Shown: positions 16,505-24,908 of the stretch, one piece after another | Layout: each line of letters starts with the position of its first letter | Position numbering within the stretch: position 1 is the first letter of the stretch | NCBI GenBank assembly: GCA_024231695.1 | Contig: JAAEQF010000849.1 | Coordinates: forward strand, 1 to 39,293 | Source of the DNA: FCB group bacterium | Lineage (GTDB): Bacteria > Zixibacteria > MSB-5A5 > GN15 > JAAZOE01 | Direction of reading: 5' to 3' | Length of the DNA stretch: 39,293 nt | Made by a program: the position numbers and the translations under genes | The notes under the pieces: generated by a model | Told to the model about the DNA's origin: nothing | Databases searched by the model: none | What the model saw: only the letters and a program-made list of their open reading frames with translations

Positions 16505-17368
16505 TCAGTCCACCATCGTTACCGTAGCTTCGCCGATCCCGATATCAAGATCAATCTGCAAACCGTATTCTGCCTCGTCGAAATCACCGGTTTCAAATAG
16601 CCCATCAATGCTCATGTCCAAATCGTCAGCATAAACATTGAGGGAGCTGAGCCAGCCTTCATTGGCTTCAATTCGCACCGGTAAATCCTCGGGTAATTCC
16701 ACTTTTACTTCTCCGACACCAACGTCGATTTTAGCCCGGCGGAAACCATCAATCATGCCTTCAAAATTCAATGTAAATTCACCCGCCCCGCCGTCAAAAC
16801 TGAAATCATCACAATTGGCATAACCGATCCCGAGAATACGCACTTCTCCGGCCCCGGCATCGACACTAAATTTCCGCATCGGTTCAGGATTGGGTTCGTC
16901 GAATTGTACCCGGCACTCGGAAGCGCCCAGATCGAGTCGAAGGCGCTCCACCGGCAAGCCGGAAAGGTCCATCCGACATTCGGCAAACCCGGCGTCAAAT
17001 TCGATATCCCAAATATAGTCGCGAGAAAGCGATATTTTCCAGCGACAGTCATCGGAATCCAGATGAAATTTCTTTTTGAACTGGTCGGATGTCAGGAAGA
17101 TATCCGCCTCAGACCCCGATTTCTCGTATTCCACATCAGCTTTGATCTTGTCGGCGTCATACCTGGAGTAGGCTGTGAGCATATCTCCGCCGGCATGAGT
17201 TTTCAAACTCAGCGTAGCCAGCCCAACATCAATTTTGAGATGAATAGTCTTCACTTCGGAATCGGCCGGGATATCCTCGGACAATTTCTGCATGTCTCGC
17301 GCGCCGGCAACCGCACACAAGAATAGAACCAGAGTGAAAATAAGCAGATATGTACCAAGTCGCTTCAT
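16505..17368 (-). CDS. Exported toastrack-type beta-solenoid protein
   Basis: 287 aa with a Sec signal peptide (MKRLGTYLLIFTLVLFLCAV, cleavage near AGA-RD). The mature part repeats a beta-hairpin unit ending in D-x-G-x-(G/A)-E: DVGLATL, DAGFAECRM, DLGASECRV, DAGAGEVRI, DGGAGEFTL, DVGVGEVKV and DIGIGEATV. This matches the toastrack (LiaF/DUF2154-like) fold seen in envelope-stress proteins. It is the last gene of the ECF-sigma operon, 75 bp after the preceding gene. It is probably a periplasmic envelope component; no enzymatic residues are evident. Confidence 0.75.
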   Translation of the reverse strand: MKRLGTYLLIFTLVLFLCAVAGARDMQKLSEDIPADSEVKTIHLKIDVGLATLSLKTHAGGDMLTAYSRYDADKIKADVEYEKSGSEADIFLTSDQFKKKFHLDSDDCRWKISLSRDYIWDIEFDAGFAECRMDLSGLPVERLRLDLGASECRVQFDEPNPEPMRKFSVDAGAGEVRILGIGYANCDDFSFDGGAGEFTLNFEGMIDGFRRAKIDVGVGEVKVELPEDLPVRIEANEGWLSSLNVYADDLDMSIDGLFETGDFDEAEYGLQIDLDIGIGEATVTMVD

Positions 17369-17442
17369 TGTTTACCTGCCATTGTTAAGGTTAAGTCTTC
17401 TACTTGATAGGACGGTTATAGGGGTATCCCGGTTGCAATTTT

Positions 17443-18660
17443 TTATGTTGGAGGGGGAGGAGGTGATACCGGCGGCGGCGGCGGAGATAGAGGAGGTGAC
17501 TCAGGATCGGGCGGCGGCGGTGGAGAAACCGGCGGTGTCGGCGGTGTCGCTGGCGGAACCGCGGCCTGCGGCCCGGTACCGGGAGCGCCTCCTGTCGGCT
17601 TAGCCCGCGTCCCCAGTCGAGTGGATATAGTAGCACCGAGACCGATGGTTACGGCGATAAACATGAATAAACCGAAAAATACATAACCAAGAATACTTAG
17701 TACTTCAGCGCCGATGAATCCGAGAGCAGCAGCGGCTAAAAGCGGAAGAGTCAGGGCCACTGTGCCGAAAACTCCCAGTAAATGGCGGGAGTGGGATGGA
17801 AGGGACAGTCGCTTGGCCAGACTACCTCCCAGATAAACTGATATTGCGGCAAAGGCCACAATAATACAAATCACGATTAATAACGGTAAAACCAGAACGG
17901 CCACTGGGATTCCAACAATGGTTATGATCAATAGAATAAAAAGAGGTAGAATGGAAAACCAACCCAAAAGCCCCCAGAAAAATGATTTGACAACTTCTTC
18001 TTGCACCCTCTCGAAAACCACGCCGACATATTTAGGCGCCAGGGCGATGGTTATCAAACAGATAAAGACCAGAAAAACCATCACCAGAATGGAGGCCGTT
18101 CCTCCGGAACTTTGCGAAATCTGAGGGAAAGTAATATCAGGAATGAGAACTTCTTCACGCTGACCCAGAATGCGTCCACCACGCTCGCGCCGGATTTCCT
18201 TGGCCACGATATCTCCGCGTACCTCACCCGAGCTTTCCACCGTCACCGTCTGCCCGCTGAATATATCCCCGGTTACCAGGCCTTTGACAATGACATCACG
18301 GCGAGAGGTTACTTTACCTTCTATCCGCTCATCAATCTCAATGACAACATCATCAAACCATTCGTTGATATCACCATCAATAACTTTGGTACAGCGGACT
18401 TCGGGCGGAAGGAGAACATCTTCCTCGTCATAATCGCGGCGATCCGAACCGGCCGATTGGGCTCGCTTCCAATCTGAATCACGAGTCCGGACGAATTCCC
18501 CCTCTTCCTTATCATATCGCCAGGTTTGGCCGGAAGAATCGACGGCAATGCTCAAATCAACGGTATGGATAATCTTAATGAATTTTTGGCCAGAGTCGCC
18601 CTGTCCGACGAGAACGGCCGGAAAAAGGACCAAAGCAAATATGAAAATAATCCGTCTCAT
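17443..18660 (-). CDS. Membrane protein with bactofilin-like domain and proline-rich tail
   Basis: 405 aa. A signal peptide (RRIIFIFALVLFPAVLVG) is followed by an exported domain with short bactofilin-like repeats (RDVIVKGLVTGDIFSGQTV, SSGEVRGDIVAKEI; about 135-175). About five hydrophobic helices follow between 185 and 355. The C-terminal 45 residues are a low-complexity tail rich in PPP, encoded by ggcggcggc-type DNA. The same kind of bactofilin-like repeat occurs in the Omp85-like protein at 7985-9748. It lies in the ECF-sigma operon between two toastrack/DUF4097 genes. It may couple an exported domain to the cytoplasm, and as a membrane protein encoded with a sigma factor it could be an unconventional anti-sigma factor; that is speculation. 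Confidence 0.7.
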   Translation of the reverse strand: MRRIIFIFALVLFPAVLVGQGDSGQKFIKIIHTVDLSIAVDSSGQTWRYDKEEGEFVRTRDSDWKRAQSAGSDRRDYDEEDVLLPPEVRCTKVIDGDINEWFDDVVIEIDERIEGKVTSRRDVIVKGLVTGDIFSGQTVTVESSGEVRGDIVAKEIRRERGGRILGQREEVLIPDITFPQISQSSGGTASILVMVFLVFICLITIALAPKYVGVVFERVQEEVVKSFFWGLLGWFSILPLFILLIITIVGIPVAVLVLPLLIVICIIVAFAAISVYLGGSLAKRLSLPSHSRHLLGVFGTVALTLPLLAAAALGFIGAEVLSILGYVFFGLFMFIAVTIGLGATISTRLGTRAKPTGGAPGTGPQAAVPPATPPTPPVSPPPPPDPESPPLSPPPPPVSPPPPPT

Positions 18661-18681
18661 TACGCTTGTTACCCGGTCGGC

Positions 18682-19755
18682 CTAATACTCCGACAGGCGA
18701 ATATCTCCCGAGGTTGTAGCCAACGTTATTTTTGGCCCGCCTTCGCCAAAACTGCCTGAAATCCTTGTCTTGGAAAATGAATCAATCGAAATCGGAATAC
18801 GAGTGTCAATGTCACCCGATTCAGCTTCCATTCTAATCCGCCCACTTGTTGCTTCCGGAATAACAAAGTCTATCGATCCTGAAATTGTTTCCACAAAATA
18901 ATCTTTGGCCGAATTTAACTCGGTTCTGATGGCAATATTCCCCGATTCGGTCGAGATATCCAATGCACCGTAATCCTGTTCGACCGAGATTTTTCCGGAA
19001 TTCGACTTGACTCGGATATCACCCTCGATGCGAGTCAGTTCCACCGATCCGGTCACCTGCGACAATGTTAAATCACCGTTTAAATACTGGCCCACCGTCT
19101 TACCGGAACTATTACGGATATCGATGTCCCCGGTAACCGAATGAAAGGAAATATCCGAACCGGTGGCGTTAACCTGAATATTCCCCTCGATATCCCCCAT
19201 ATCCACTTTGCCCGAGGTTGTCGTAATCTCAATTTTCCCCGCAACATCGCGAACAATTATATCGCCGGCCGTTCCGGAAAGAAGCATGCTTCCGCGCAAT
19301 CCGGCCAGCTCGATATTGCCGGAAGTGTTGTAAATGTCAGCATTGCAGTCAATCGGGACGGAAACCACGAAATCGATTGAGCCGTAAGAAGACTCCCCCG
19401 ACTTGCCCAGGATTTTCTCCCAGAAGGAAGGCGAGCGGTCTTGAATCTTAAGAAATTTCGGTTCGATGGTGAAATGGTTTTTTACCGAAGAGACACTGAT
19501 TTGAACGTGATCGGAAACCAGATCAGCCTCCTCCTGGCTTTCGGAATAAATTAATTTTACCGCCTCAACCTTGAGTTTGCCATCGTCACTGGAAGTCAGG
19601 ATCACATTGCCACTGACATTGTTTATCGTCAGCTCCAGCCCCGGTTCAACCTCTATAATTTTCTGATATTCAAAACGATAAACTTTGCCACCATAGGCAA
19701 CGGAGGCCATAAGGGCTACAGTTAAAAGACAGATTATGACGTGCTTTGAAACCAC
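18682..19755 (-). CDS. Exported DUF4097-family beta-solenoid protein
   Basis: 357 aa. The start is a GTG with AGGAG 8 nt upstream. A signal peptide (VIICLLTVALMASVAYG) leads into a right-handed beta-solenoid built from SG-x-I/GDI units (SGNIELAGL, AGDIIVRDV, SGKVDMGDI, SDISFHSV, GDIDIRNS, SGNIAIRT, SGDIDTR). This is the DUF4097 pattern. Such proteins are often encoded beside ECF sigma factors and anti-sigma genes in Bacteroidetes and related phyla. The gene follows the ECF sigma gene by 11 bp. It is probably periplasmic and of structural or sensory use in envelope stress. Confidence 0.82.
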   Translation of the reverse strand: MVSKHVIICLLTVALMASVAYGGKVYRFEYQKIIEVEPGLELTINNVSGNVILTSSDDGKLKVEAVKLIYSESQEEADLVSDHVQISVSSVKNHFTIEPKFLKIQDRSPSFWEKILGKSGESSYGSIDFVVSVPIDCNADIYNTSGNIELAGLRGSMLLSGTAGDIIVRDVAGKIEITTTSGKVDMGDIEGNIQVNATGSDISFHSVTGDIDIRNSSGKTVGQYLNGDLTLSQVTGSVELTRIEGDIRVKSNSGKISVEQDYGALDISTESGNIAIRTELNSAKDYFVETISGSIDFVIPEATSGRIRMEAESGDIDTRIPISIDSFSKTRISGSFGEGGPKITLATTSGDIRLSEY

Positions 19756-19766
19756 CGGTTTTTCTC

Positions 19767-20333
19767 CTAACGTATGCCCCGCAACCTCTTTTTCAACAGC
19801 TCGCGGGCACGAAAGATACGGGCCTTGACCGTTCCTACCGGCACACCCATTTCCCGGGCAATATCCTCGTATGACTTCTCCTCGCTGTGGCGGGCGACAA
19901 TCACCCGGCGATACTTATCTGGCAGCGAAGTGATAGCATCATTGATCGACACGGCCTGTTCCCGGCGCACCAGCTCCTTTTCAGGACTGTTGGAATAATC
20001 GGGAACTTCAATGCCGACCTGACCGTCTTCGGTTTGAATCGGATTGTCCAAGGAAAGAGCCTTGATTCTCCTTTTCCTCAAAAAATCAATTGAGGAATTG
20101 GCCGCAATCTTGTACAACCAGGTCGAAAAACGGTATTCGGAACGGTACGATTTCAAAGAACTAAAGGCTTTCATGAAGGTCTCCTGAACCAGATCATTGG
20201 CCGTTTCCCGATCCCGAACAATGCGGAACACTATATGGAAAACCGACTTCTGATGTCTGGTCACCAGGCCTTTGAACGCCTTCTGATCGCCTTTGAGCGC
20301 TCCTTCTATTAGTTTATCGTCATCTTCAGGCAA
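19767..20333 (-). CDS. ECF (RpoE-type) RNA polymerase sigma factor
   Basis: 188 aa from a TTG start with AAGGG 6 nt upstream. Sigma region 2 is clear (FHIVFRIVRDRETANDLVQE, then FSTWLYKIAANSSIDFLRKR), as is region 4 (LPDKYRRVIVARHSEEKSYEDIAREMGVPVGTVKARIFRARELLK). It heads an operon with two exported beta-solenoid proteins and a membrane bactofilin-like protein. No zinc-finger (zf-HC2) anti-sigma gene is present, which is unusual for this class. The regulon probably includes its own operon, but I see no typical ECF GGAAC promoter in the upstream gap. Confidence 0.93.
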   Translation of the reverse strand: MPEDDDKLIEGALKGDQKAFKGLVTRHQKSVFHIVFRIVRDRETANDLVQETFMKAFSSLKSYRSEYRFSTWLYKIAANSSIDFLRKRRIKALSLDNPIQTEDGQVGIEVPDYSNSPEKELVRREQAVSINDAITSLPDKYRRVIVARHSEEKSYEDIAREMGVPVGTVKARIFRARELLKKRLRGIR

Positions 20334-20391
20334 TTTTTTGCCCTTATCTTAACTTACGAAAAGTCAATCCATTGGTTTCATTATGCCTTGC

Positions 20392-20420
20392 ATAATAGCC
20401 ATTTGTGCGAAACAATTCAA
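20392..20420 (-). promoter_or_regulatory. Sigma70-like promoter for the ECF-sigma operon
   Basis: On the minus strand TTGAAT (20420-20415), a 17-nt spacer and TATTAT (20397-20392) lie about 60 bp before the sigma gene. The fit to housekeeping consensus is fair (4/6 and 5/6). Confidence 0.4.
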
Positions 20421-20461
20421 CATAAAACTATGCAGGGAACAAGCCTATGGGTGGACAAACC

Positions 20462-20806
20462 CTATCCTTGCTGTAATTCTTCCCAGAGATCAACTGCCCG
20501 GCGCAGATGCGGTATGGTAATCGAACCTCCAGCCACCAAAGCCACCGACAATGCCTCGTCCATTTCAGCGTCATTGACACCGACCTCGGCACAGCGAGTC
20601 AAATGATAGGTAACGCAATCGTCACAACGCAAGACGGCCGAGGCTACTAATCCCAAGAGTTCCTTGGTCTTACAGTCCAGAGCCCCCTCGCGATAAACAG
20701 CCGAATCGATACCGAAAAACCGCTTGATATTGATATTATCCCGGGCCAGAATTTTGCTGTTGAGTTTTTCCCGCTGGGCAATGAATTTTTTTATACGATC
20801 ACTCAT
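20462..20806 (-). CDS. AhpD/carboxymuconolactone decarboxylase-family protein
   Basis: 114 aa from the ATG at 20806 (GGAG 6 nt upstream; a TTG four codons earlier is in frame). The conserved core CDDCVTYHLTRCAEVGV has the redox CxxC and the His three residues after it, as in AhpD-like peroxidase partners and small CMD proteins. The N-terminal helix is rich in Lys/Arg. The likely role is thiol peroxidase or disulfide reduction activity; the substrate is not evident. It lies 13 bp after the preceding gene. Confidence 0.87.
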   Translation of the reverse strand: MSDRIKKFIAQREKLNSKILARDNINIKRFFGIDSAVYREGALDCKTKELLGLVASAVLRCDDCVTYHLTRCAEVGVNDAEMDEALSVALVAGGSITIPHLRRAVDLWEELQQG

Positions 20807-20819
20807 TTGTCGCTCCAAT

Positions 20820-21569
20820 CTAATTTTTTCGGTTCAACTGGAAGAACCAGTGGAAAGACATCCCGCCCTCAAATTCGCCTTCCGATGACCCCAATCTAAC
20901 GGCGATCCCCGGCCAGCCGTGTTGAGATGTTTTGCGGTTAAGGGACATGAAAATTCCAGCTCCATCATAAAACCCGGCCGACAATCCTCCAACGAAATCC
21001 CATTTTGACGACCCGCCATAACCAACTCCAGTCATGAGATAACCGTATTCCGACACAATCGGCATGCCCTCAAAAAAGGAAACAATAAAATAGGTTCCAC
21101 TTCTTTTGCCCAACCGGAGATGACCCGACGGTACATCCGTTGATTTTCGGAAATCAGTATTAAGATCCAGCAGACTCTCATCGAGAACCGGTCCGATATT
21201 GCGCAGCCATCCCGCCCCAAAACCGACATACTTGCCTTCTATCGAAAAATAAGGATTGATATACCCGTTGTCGAGGCGAGAACCGGAATGCACATTATAT
21301 TGCGTCTGTGTACTGAGGTGACCCGCGCGAAGACCGAAAACAATCGGTTCGTTAAAATCAGGTCGGTATTCAACTCCTGCGGCGACATCCTTATAGGTCA
21401 TCGTCTCCTTGCTCGTTACCTCCCCACAGGAACGCAATACGGTCGCATATTGTCCAGTCCCACCAGCTAATCCCAGATGCACTTTGGAGGAATCTTCATT
21501 TCCCTGATAATAGCCTACCGGCAGAATCAAAATGGCGGACATACAGAGGCTGTGTTTGAGAAATCTTAT
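20820..21569 (-). CDS. Exported beta-rich protein with an apparent ATA start
   Basis: I do not recognise this family. The first ATG (21542) has no ribosome-binding site and would leave half a signal peptide. The frame continues upstream for nine codons to an ATA at 21569-21567, which has GGAGG exactly 6 nt before it and gives the start (M)RFLKHSLCMSAILILPVG, a good signal peptide. No ATG, GTG or TTG exists in that extension. The rest is Gly- and aromatic-rich with alternating strands (FGLRAGHLS, YINPYFSIEGKYVGFGAGW, YLMTGVGYGG), as in small outer-membrane barrels or porin-like proteins. It precedes the AhpD-like gene by 13 bp. Confidence 0.6.
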   Translation of the reverse strand: MRFLKHSLCMSAILILPVGYYQGNEDSSKVHLGLAGGTGQYATVLRSCGEVTSKETMTYKDVAAGVEYRPDFNEPIVFGLRAGHLSTQTQYNVHSGSRLDNGYINPYFSIEGKYVGFGAGWLRNIGPVLDESLLDLNTDFRKSTDVPSGHLRLGKRSGTYFIVSFFEGMPIVSEYGYLMTGVGYGGSSKWDFVGGLSAGFYDGAGIFMSLNRKTSQHGWPGIAVRLGSSEGEFEGGMSFHWFFQLNRKN

Positions 21570-21660
21570 ATCCTGCCTCCAGAGTATCTGGTTAATTTTA
21601 GTTATCAGGAAAAATATGGAAAATGACCACCAGCAGACAACAATTAACTTTTATTGGGGA

Positions 21661-21692
21661 TGTGGCCGCTGGGGTGCGGTCACAGATCTGTG
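21661..21692. repeat. Overlapping palindromes downstream of pgi/pmi
   Basis: TGTGGCCGC (21661-21669) pairs with GCGGTCACA (21676-21684) apart from one G-T wobble. CACAGATCTGTG (21681-21692) is a perfect 12-bp palindrome that shares bases with it. It is part of the non-coding patch between pgi/pmi and the exported-protein gene. Confidence 0.5.
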
Positions 21693-21732
21693 AGGCCGGC
21701 GAAGCGCGCCGAACTAAAAGCACACTCGTGTG
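21690..21732. repeat. Dispersed intergenic repeat, copy B
   Basis: This 43-bp stretch aligns without gaps to 36072-36114, with 35 identical bases by my count. The shared core is GTGAGGC, GCGAAGCG, CGAAC, AAAA and a CACAC-2-GTGTG palindrome. It ends 2 bp from the stop of the pgi/pmi gene. Confidence 0.65.
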
Positions 21733-21734
21733 TG

Positions 21735-22802
21735 CTATAGCCTCGCCAACGCTTCCTTCAGATTTTCGATCGGTTCCACCGGAGTAGGATCAACTTTGTT
21801 TAACAGCGCCAGATAATAGCTGATAAAATCACCCAATTGCACCAGCGAGAACATTCGTTCCAGCCGGTTTTTGCCCTCCGATGTTATCGTGATCACATCG
21901 ACTTTTTGTTTTTCCAAAAGGCCGGTGACAATATCCATCCGAGCCGTCACCCGCGGATGATCCTCGCAGTCGCGAATAATCATCACTCGCAAAGAATCTC
22001 GGAAAACATCTTTCAGTTTCCAGCCAACCAGCTCGTTATGATTGAATTCCGGGAATTGATTGGCGAAGGCCAACATTTTTGCATTTTCGCATATTTGGCC
22101 CTTGATCCGTACCCCAATCATATCAGTCAATTCCGGGCCCGAATATATTATCGGAATGCGCCCGTACAGCCTTTGTGCGATCTGTTTGGCCGGATTATCT
22201 TCAGCATCGGCGTCATCGTTAAAAACCACTCCATTTCTGCTCAGGAAATCAGCCAAAGCCAAAAAGTCGTTCTTTTTGTATTCTGACAGTCCGATTTTTT
22301 CAAAAAGCAGCATTAACGGTACAAAGGAAAAACCCAATGCGGCCCGAGGTTGATACCCTTTCGGGAGTATAGCCGTCGGGATTTTGTGCTCCTTGGCAAA
22401 TTCGCCGATTTTCCCGCCAGTAGTCAAAACCAGAAGGTGGCAACCCTTTTCTGCAGCCTGGCCAAAAGCCGAAAGAGTTTCCTCAGTGTTGCCCGAATAA
22501 GATGATCCAATTACCAGCGTATCCGGCCCGGCAAATTCGGGCAGATTGTAATTACGGCAAACCTGCATCGGGCAGGGCAGGCTGTCCTGCAAAAGCGAGC
22601 GCACCATATCGCCCCCGATTGCCGAACCGCCCATGCCGCAATGAATGATATTTTTTAGCCCTTTGAAGTCGGCGGGATTTAATTCCGGCTCGGCTGTGAT
22701 CTGCGCAGCCTGTTGGATCTGATCGGGAAGGCCGGCTATGGCCCCAAGCATATTGTCCGGATCGAGTGCCTTGATGTTATTAACGTCGTCGAGTTTGCTC
22801 AT
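21735..22802 (-). CDS. Bifunctional phosphoglucose/phosphomannose isomerase
   Basis: 355 aa from the ATG at 22802. The protein is a two-SIS-domain enzyme of the archaeal/bacterial PGI-PMI type. The first sugar-phosphate binding segment is IIHCGMGGSAIGGDMVR and the second GSSYSGNTEETLSAF. The C-terminal catalytic region contains NQFPEFNHNELVGW, with the Glu-His of the active site. It interconverts glucose-6-P/fructose-6-P and mannose-6-P/fructose-6-P in the cytoplasm. The gene overlaps the end of ptsI by about 23 bp, so they are co-translated. The grouping with HPr and enzyme I links sugar phosphorylation state to glycolytic entry. Confidence 0.9.
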   Translation of the reverse strand: MSKLDDVNNIKALDPDNMLGAIAGLPDQIQQAAQITAEPELNPADFKGLKNIIHCGMGGSAIGGDMVRSLLQDSLPCPMQVCRNYNLPEFAGPDTLVIGSSYSGNTEETLSAFGQAAEKGCHLLVLTTGGKIGEFAKEHKIPTAILPKGYQPRAALGFSFVPLMLLFEKIGLSEYKKNDFLALADFLSRNGVVFNDDADAEDNPAKQIAQRLYGRIPIIYSGPELTDMIGVRIKGQICENAKMLAFANQFPEFNHNELVGWKLKDVFRDSLRVMIIRDCEDHPRVTARMDIVTGLLEKQKVDVITITSEGKNRLERMFSLVQLGDFISYYLALLNKVDPTPVEPIENLKEALARL

Positions 22803-24567
22803 CGAGCCAACTTCCCTTTCTTTGCTGCTTGATATAGTCATAAGCTTCTTTTAGCGCCCGGGAAACTTTTTCGGCATTGCCCAACCTCATCACCCGCGAA
22901 CTGAATCGTTTGGCATCGATATACTTGAAGCGCGAAATCCAGTCAGCTATCACCGGCAATTGCGTCGGACTCATTGATAATTCATCCACTCCCAGACCAA
23001 CCAGAAAAGGGGCCATGGTTTTGGAACTGGCCATTTCCCCGCAAATTGAAACCGGAATGCCGTTTTGATGAGCGGCATGAATCGTTCGGACGATCAATTG
23101 TAAAACGGCCGGATGGTGACCGATATAATATTTGGCCACCCGATGATTACCTCGGTCGGCGGCCATTGTGTATTGAATCAAATCATTGGTTCCGATGGAG
23201 AAAAAATCCGCCTTTTCGGCCAGATAATCGGCCGACATCGCCGCCGAAGGCACCTCGATCATCACCCCAACCGGAACATTGTCGTCATAATCGATATGCG
23301 CGCGCTTCAACTCCCGCTTGGTTTTTTCGATAAAATCCAGAGTGGCTATCAACTCTTCCACATCGGAAACCATCGGCAACAATATCTTCAGATTGCCCAA
23401 AACCGAAGCCCTCAGCATTGCCCGCAGTTGCGTACGGAACATCTTCGGCGACTCCAGCGAAACCCGGATACCCCGCCAGCCCAGCGCCGGATTATCCTCG
23501 GATATCCGCCCCAGCTCTTTGGCGTATTTATCGCCACCCAGATCGAATGTTCTCAGGGTCACGGGCAGAGGATTAAACTTCCGGGCTATCCCGTAATAAA
23601 CATCATATTGTTCCTCTTCATCGGGAAAAGACTGCTTGCTGAAATATAAAAACTCGGTGCGATAAAGACCGACACCGATCCCCAGTCGAACCAAATGTTC
23701 ATCAAGCGAACCAGGCACTTCGAGATTGGCGGCCAGTTTTATCTTGCGGCCATCGCTGCAAACCGGTGAAATGGAACGCGATTTAAGTAGTAAAGCAAAC
23801 GGCTGTGATCTTTTCCGCAGGCGAATACGACGATAATTGCGCCAGGTGTTCGGATCGGGATTGATAATGACTTCGCCGTTATTGCCGTCGATAATAATCT
23901 GTGTCCCGGATGTTATATCATCGCCAATACTGTAATCGCCCATAACCGCCGGCAAACCCAGCGAACGGACGATAAGACCCATATGCGAAGTCGGGCCGCC
24001 CTCTTCGGTTAAAAAGCCGACCACATTACGCTTGGCATACGACATTATCTGGCCGGGGCTGAATATTCTTCCAATTAAAATCGTCGGCCGGTCGAATCCG
24101 TTTTCATGGCCATCACCTATCCCCATCATAAACGACAAAACCCGCTCCGACACCGAGCGAATATCATGGATCATATGCCGGAGGGATTGATCTTGCGAGT
24201 CATTCAACCGATTGATGGTAACGGCCAACGCCTCCTGAAAAGCATATTCGGCGTTTACTCGCTCCACGGTGATCTTTTCGATCACGCTGTCCAAGAATTG
24301 GCGATCGGAAGCAATCATTACCTGGGCCTCGAAAACACTGGCGCCTTGTTCGCCGACTGCCTTGATGGCCTTAAATTTAGCGATTCTTAATTCTTCAATC
24401 GCTTTTTGAGAAGCCTCTTCCAATCGTGCCGTTTCACTTTTGATCCGAGCCGCCGGAATGGTCCGCCGGACGATCTGGAACATCGGGTCGCGTAAAACCT
24501 GGGCCTCGCCCATGGCCACGCCGCCGGATACCGGCACACCGTTGATAATAATATTGTCCTTGGCCAT
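22780..24567 (-). CDS. ptsI: PTS enzyme I (phosphoenolpyruvate-protein phosphotransferase)
   Basis: 595 aa from the ATG at 24567 (a TTG at 24627 is also in frame, but no ribosome-binding site is seen there). The N-terminal domain carries the phosphohistidine in GGPTSHMGLIVRSLG. The PEP-binding barrel has the TEFLYF segment, DLGGDKYAKELG, the metal site MIEVPSAA and the catalytic Cys in VSICGEMAS. It takes phosphate from PEP and passes it to HPr, encoded just upstream. No EIIB/EIIC transporter gene is visible, so the pair may serve a regulatory PTS or act with components elsewhere. Confidence 0.96.
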   Translation of the reverse strand: MAKDNIIINGVPVSGGVAMGEAQVLRDPMFQIVRRTIPAARIKSETARLEEASQKAIEELRIAKFKAIKAVGEQGASVFEAQVMIASDRQFLDSVIEKITVERVNAEYAFQEALAVTINRLNDSQDQSLRHMIHDIRSVSERVLSFMMGIGDGHENGFDRPTILIGRIFSPGQIMSYAKRNVVGFLTEEGGPTSHMGLIVRSLGLPAVMGDYSIGDDITSGTQIIIDGNNGEVIINPDPNTWRNYRRIRLRKRSQPFALLLKSRSISPVCSDGRKIKLAANLEVPGSLDEHLVRLGIGVGLYRTEFLYFSKQSFPDEEEQYDVYYGIARKFNPLPVTLRTFDLGGDKYAKELGRISEDNPALGWRGIRVSLESPKMFRTQLRAMLRASVLGNLKILLPMVSDVEELIATLDFIEKTKRELKRAHIDYDDNVPVGVMIEVPSAAMSADYLAEKADFFSIGTNDLIQYTMAADRGNHRVAKYYIGHHPAVLQLIVRTIHAAHQNGIPVSICGEMASSKTMAPFLVGLGVDELSMSPTQLPVIADWISRFKYIDAKRFSSRVMRLGNAEKVSRALKEAYDYIKQQRKGSWLDEQTRRR

Positions 24568-24637
24568 AATTATACCCGAATCCTTTATCGGTCGGAACAA
24601 CCGATACAAATACCAGCCCCCTGGCAATGGCTAATAA

Positions 24638-24907
24638 TCAATATGCATCCTTGAACTTATGTTTGAACAGCAAAACCAGTTCTCTGGTTGCTTCTTTTTC
24701 ATCCTCGCCCTCAATTCGCAGAATAAGAATCGTGCCAAATTCTGCGGCCAAAGCCATAACGCCCAGCATCGACTTGGCGTTGATAGTCATATCTCCCCGA
24801 GTCAACGAAACTTCCGCTTTAAACTTCGACGCCGTCTGTACCACTTTTGCCGAGGGCCGGGCATGAAGTCCCAGTTTGTTGGTAACCGTAACTTTTTTCT
24901 CAATCAT
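24638..24907 (-). CDS. ptsH: PTS phosphocarrier protein HPr
   Basis: 89 aa, the usual HPr length. The active-site His is in GLHARPSA, and the regulatory Ser46-like residue is in NAKSMLGVMALA. A serine there is typical of HPr that can be phosphorylated by HPr kinase, although no hprK is in the window. It receives phosphate from enzyme I, the next gene downstream. It starts 1 bp after the dprA stop, so the obg-dprA-ptsH-ptsI-pgi/pmi run is transcribed together. Confidence 0.95.
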   Translation of the reverse strand: MIEKKVTVTNKLGLHARPSAKVVQTASKFKAEVSLTRGDMTINAKSMLGVMALAAEFGTILILRIEGEDEKEATRELVLLFKHKFKDAY

Positions 24908-24908
24908 G

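Noticed and set aside
17443..17600. GGC-rich tract taken as a possible CRISPR or tandem repeat array
   Set aside because: The units are irregular and in frame with a Pro-rich protein tail; there are no spacers.
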